From Pseudomonas karstica (GTDB lineage: Bacteria; Pseudomonadota; Gammaproteobacteria; Pseudomonadales; Pseudomonadaceae), in the NCBI RefSeq assembly GCF_009707515.1, contig NZ_WLYI01000026.1:34416-98415 (forward strand): a stretch of 64,000 nt of DNA, given 5' to 3'. The stretch's first letter is position 1. Each line of letters starts with the position of its first letter. Below the pieces are notes generated by a model that saw nothing but the letters and a program-made list of their open reading frames with translations, did no database searches and was not told where the DNA came from. Of the stretch, positions 61,249-64,000 are shown piece by piece. Both the position numbers and the translations under genes were made by a program.

Positions 61249-62413
61249 GCTTAACCCCTTCAACTTTCGGCGGACGCTGGTCGAAACGACGATCGAAGAC
61301 GTCTTCGGCAATGCGGTTCTTCAGCACTTCTATGGAACCGCCAGCAATCATCCAGCCACGGATACGTTTGACGCAGTATTCGACCAGCGCCTCGGAGGAG
61401 TAACCGTAGCCTCCCATGGCCTGCAACGCTTCGTTGGAGACTTCCCATCCGGCCATGTTACAGGCGAACTTGGCCACGCTGGTTTCGTAGGCGGAGGGCA
61501 GGCCGCCGTCAGCATTAACCGCCGCGCGGTAAAGCAGCAGTTGGGCCGATTCCAGCTTGACCGCCATCTCGGCGAACTTCCATTGCAACCCCTGAAACTC
61601 GCAAAGCTTACGACCGAACTGCTCACGAGTCAGGCAATGTTCGCGGGCAACGTTGAACGCATGGCGTCCCAGCGCCAGAGAGCGGGAAGAGTTACCGATA
61701 CGCTCAACATTGAATCCGGAAATCTGCTTTTTAAAGCCGCCCGGGCCGAGCAGGACGTTGGCCTTGGGAATGCGGCAATCGGTGAAGTACAGCTGGCACC
61801 ACTCTTCGCCGCTCATGAAGGGCGATGGTTGGCCGATGTCGAAGCCGGGTGTTCCACGCTCGATGATCACCGAGCCAATCCCGTTCAAGCCCGGCCCGAA
61901 GCGTACATAAATAAGGAAAGTATTCGCATGCGGGCTGTGAGTGGAAAACACCTTGGAGCCGTTGATGATGAAATGGTCTCCATCTTCGACCGCCGAGGTT
62001 TTCAGCTCGGTCACGGCGGAACCCGCACCCGGTTCGCTCATGCCCAACGCCAACAGGCTTTTGCCAGCAATCAGGTCGGGCAGGAAGCGCTCCTTCAGTT
62101 CTGGAGAAGCATATTCGGCAAAAGTACGAATGGCCCCGAAGTTGCCAGCTTGCACCACGTCAGCACTCTTGGGGCATACCAGCGCAAGTTCCTGAATCGC
62201 GATTACTGCATCCATCAGGGTGCCGCCAATGCCGCCATCTTCTTCTTTAATCGTGATGCCCAGCAGCCCTTGATGGGCAAGTTTGGCGGCGATTTCCCAA
62301 GGGTAGTCCTGAGAGTGCGCGCGCTCCAGTGCACCGTCGGCCAACTCGCGCTGAGCGAAACGACGTATGACGTCGGAGAATGCTTGTTGTTCTTCAGTGA
62401 AATGGAAATTCAT
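61241..62413 (-). CDS. acyl-CoA dehydrogenase
   Basis: A 390-residue FAD acyl-CoA dehydrogenase (SEPGAGS at 126-132 binds FAD). The position of the usual MCAD-type catalytic Glu (IYEGTSE) is occupied here by IAGGSIE, so no Glu is there. A Glu at residue 237 in NVERIG aligns with the isovaleryl-/long-chain-type catalytic Glu. The electrons would pass to the ETF encoded downstream of the thiolase. The ATG at 62413 was chosen as the family start; the frame extends upstream through the divergent promoter. Confidence 0.92.
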   Translation of the reverse strand: MNFHFTEEQQAFSDVIRRFAQRELADGALERAHSQDYPWEIAAKLAHQGLLGITIKEEDGGIGGTLMDAVIAIQELALVCPKSADVVQAGNFGAIRTFAEYASPELKERFLPDLIAGKSLLALGMSEPGAGSAVTELKTSAVEDGDHFIINGSKVFSTHSPHANTFLIYVRFGPGLNGIGSVIIERGTPGFDIGQPSPFMSGEEWCQLYFTDCRIPKANVLLGPGGFKKQISGFNVERIGNSSRSLALGRHAFNVAREHCLTREQFGRKLCEFQGLQWKFAEMAVKLESAQLLLYRAAVNADGGLPSAYETSVAKFACNMAGWEVSNEALQAMGGYGYSSEALVEYCVKRIRGWMIAGGSIEVLKNRIAEDVFDRRFDQRPPKVEGVKHA

Positions 62414-62572
62414 GGCACAGATCCGCTGATTGATGATTGATGAACGGATGCTAACTAATGCGGTGGGGTATCTGTTTTCCCAAAAATCATCCTCACATGA
62501 CATATTCGAAACCTTGTATGCCCGTGCGTCTGGATAACATCCCTGTGTTTTCCACCTATTGGAGCACTGTCC
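62414..62572. promoter_or_regulatory. divergent promoter region of the beta-oxidation operons
   Basis: The 159 bases separate the minus-strand dehydrogenase-synthetase-hydratase operon from the plus-strand thiolase-etfB operon and must hold promoters for both. A single regulator, perhaps the LysR protein at 54618, could bind here. No clear operator palindrome was recognised. Confidence 0.5.
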
Positions 62573-63772
62573 ATGCATACCTATATCTGTGACGCAATTC
62601 GTACACCCATCGGCCGTTTTGGTGGCGCGTTGGCTTCGGTTCGCGCAGATGATCTCGCGGCGATACCCATTCGTGCGCTGATCGAGAGAAATCCCGGGGT
62701 CGACTGGTCGGCCGTGGACGACGTCATCTACGGCTGCGCCAACCAGGCTGGCGAAGACAACCGTAACGTCGCGCGCATGGCGCTTTTACTTGCCGGCCTG
62801 CCAGACACCGTACCGGGTGGCACTGTCAACCGTCTCTGCGGCTCTGGCCTGGATGCCATCGGCACTGCTGCTCGGGCTATTAGCTCCGGCGAATGCCAAA
62901 TGATGATTGCTGGCGGTGTTGAGTCGATGAGTCGCGCACCCTTCGTGATGGGTAAAGCGCAAGCCGCATTCGCGCGCGACATGTCCATGCAGGACACCAC
63001 TATTGGTTGGCGTTTCATCAACCCTCTGATGAAGAAGCTCTACGGTGTCGATGCCATGCCGCAAACCGCTGAGAACGTCGCGGATGAGTTCGGTATTTCC
63101 CGTGAGGATCAGGATCGTTTCGCGCTGCGCAGTCAGGAGAAAACTGCCATCGCCCAGGCTGAAGGCCTGTTTGCCGACGAGATCGTGCCGGTACATGTGC
63201 CCCAGCGTAAGGGCGCAACACTTGTGGTCGAGCGCGACGAGCATCCGCGAACCACCTCGTTGGAAGCGTTGACCCAGTTAAAGGCGGTTGTACGTACTGG
63301 CGGCACTGTCACAGCAGGCAATGCCAGTGGTGTAAACGACGGGGCCTGTGCCTTGTTAATGGCCAGCCTGGCCGCCTGCGAAGTCCATGGCCTGAAACCT
63401 CGCGCGAAAGTCCTCGGCACCGCTACCGCAGGCGTGGCCCCGCGGGTCATGGGCATGGGGCCGGTACCTGCGACCCTTAAGGTGCTGCAACTGACGGGAC
63501 TCAAATTGGACGAGATGAACGTCATTGAACTTAATGAAGCTTTCGCCAGCCAGGGGCTTGCCGTTCTTCGACAACTGGGATTGGCCGACGACGACGTTCG
63601 GGTCAACCGCTATGGCGGCGCTATTGCCCTGGGCCACCCGTTGGGTATGAGCGGCGCACGCTTGGTCACCACTGCGCTCAATCAGTTGGAACGCACTGGG
63701 GGCCGTTATGCCTTGTGCACGATGTGCGTAGGTGTGGGGCAGGGCATTGCGATGGTTATCGAGCGTGTCTGA
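62573..63772 (+). CDS. acetyl-CoA acyltransferase (thiolase, 3-oxoadipyl-CoA-type)
   Basis: A 399-residue thiolase. The nucleophile is Cys89 (NRLCGSG), the general-acid Cys385 is in CTMCVGVGQG and the His is in GHPLGMSGAR. Its start YICDAIRTPIGRFGGAL resembles PcaF/PaaJ/DcaF thiolases, which cleave 3-oxoadipyl-CoA. It would complete the last step of beta-oxidation. It starts the plus-strand operon with etfB 56 bases downstream. Confidence 0.92.
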   Translation: MHTYICDAIRTPIGRFGGALASVRADDLAAIPIRALIERNPGVDWSAVDDVIYGCANQAGEDNRNVARMALLLAGLPDTVPGGTVNRLCGSGLDAIGTAARAISSGECQMMIAGGVESMSRAPFVMGKAQAAFARDMSMQDTTIGWRFINPLMKKLYGVDAMPQTAENVADEFGISREDQDRFALRSQEKTAIAQAEGLFADEIVPVHVPQRKGATLVVERDEHPRTTSLEALTQLKAVVRTGGTVTAGNASGVNDGACALLMASLAACEVHGLKPRAKVLGTATAGVAPRVMGMGPVPATLKVLQLTGLKLDEMNVIELNEAFASQGLAVLRQLGLADDDVRVNRYGGAIALGHPLGMSGARLVTTALNQLERTGGRYALCTMCVGVGQGIAMVIERV

Positions 63773-63828
63773 GTGACTATTTGCCCATCGTTGAAGATTG
63801 TCCTTTTTAAACTGTGATAAGTGAGCCC

Positions 63829-64000
63829 ATGAAAATCCTGGTAGCTGTAAAACGCGTTGTGGATTACAACGTCAAGGTTCGCGTCAAGGCGGACAATTCC
63901 GGCGTCGATCTCGCCAACGTCAAAATGTCGATGAACCCTTTCTGCGAAATTGCCGTGGAAGAAGCGGTACGCCTGAAAGAACTGTCGATAAAAGAAGGGC
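63829..64000 (+). CDS. etfB: electron transfer flavoprotein beta subunit, 5' part
   Basis: The first 57 codons are visible before the window ends. MKILVAVKRVVDYNVKVRVK and SMNPFCEIAVEEAVRLKE match EtfB N-termini. It would take electrons from the acyl-CoA dehydrogenase. etfA is expected just beyond the edge. Pseudomonas genomes normally carry a housekeeping etfBA elsewhere, so this may be a second copy dedicated to the island. Confidence 0.88.
   Translation, partial: MKILVAVKRVVDYNVKVRVKADNSGVDLANVKMSMNPFCEIAVEEAVRLKELSIKEG

Overview
The window is chromosomal DNA from a Pseudomonas, most likely of the P. fluorescens group. Three things support this. The order yhdP-nit-tldD-darP-pmbA / fagA-fumC-orfX-sodA / ZIP-ptsO-rapZ-ptsN-hpf-rpoN-lptB-lptA-lptC-kdsC-kdsD / mlaFEDCB-ibaG-murA-hisG-hisD-hisC matches, from memory, the P. 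aeruginosa PAO1 block around PA4447-PA4476. GC and codon use are typical of the genus. Several Pseudomonas-type REP doublets are present. I saw no rRNA, tRNA, CRISPR array, insertion sequence or prophage.

Layout. (1) 1-7.4 kb: the 3' part of yhdP, a nitrilase-family amidase, and tldD/pmbA flanking a divergent darP. (2) 7.4-11.3 kb: a Fur-box-controlled iron-starvation operon (fagA, iron-independent fumC, a small unknown gene, Mn-type sodA), then a ZIP metal transporter. (3) 11.3-18.4 kb, minus strand: the rpoN neighbourhood (NPr, RapZ, EIIA-Ntr, HPF, sigma-54) and the Lpt/Kds genes for LPS export and Kdo synthesis. (4) 18.6-26.6 kb, plus strand: the Mla phospholipid transport operon, ibaG, murA and hisGDC. 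(5) 26.6-31.9 kb: uraA-upp, hpt, a WbuC-type cupin, a small conserved protein and mqo. The last 18 codons of mqo lie inside a REP element. (6) 32.6-41.5 kb: small lipoproteins and hypotheticals, an acyltransferase, a divergent SRAP-family protein, an M48 lipoprotein protease, a TMEM165/GDT1-type transporter behind a yybP-ykoY manganese riboswitch, rsmC, a 2-hydroxyacid dehydrogenase and a LysE exporter. (7) 41.5-49.9 kb: a fatty-acyl-CoA ligase / DUF1302 / DUF1329 / MalT-like LuxR regulator module. (8) 50.1-64 kb: an accessory catabolic island with an AbrB-type membrane protein, a porin remnant, a TAXI-TRAP transporter, a LysR regulator, MmgE/PrpD, a fused enoyl-CoA hydratase/3-hydroxyacyl-CoA dehydrogenase, an NDP-forming type acyl-CoA synthetase, an acyl-CoA dehydrogenase, a thiolase and the start of etfB.

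How the parts work together. Regions 3 and 4 build and maintain the outer membrane (Kdo, LPS export, phospholipid traffic) next to peptidoglycan synthesis and nitrogen-PTS/sigma-54 control. Region 8 reads as one complete uptake, CoA-activation and beta-oxidation route for an unknown carboxylic acid, and is the best candidate here for an undescribed system. Other points worth following are the SRAP protein with an apparent His/Asn swap in its active site, the switchable leader of the Mn transporter, and the REP-encoded C-terminus of Mqo.
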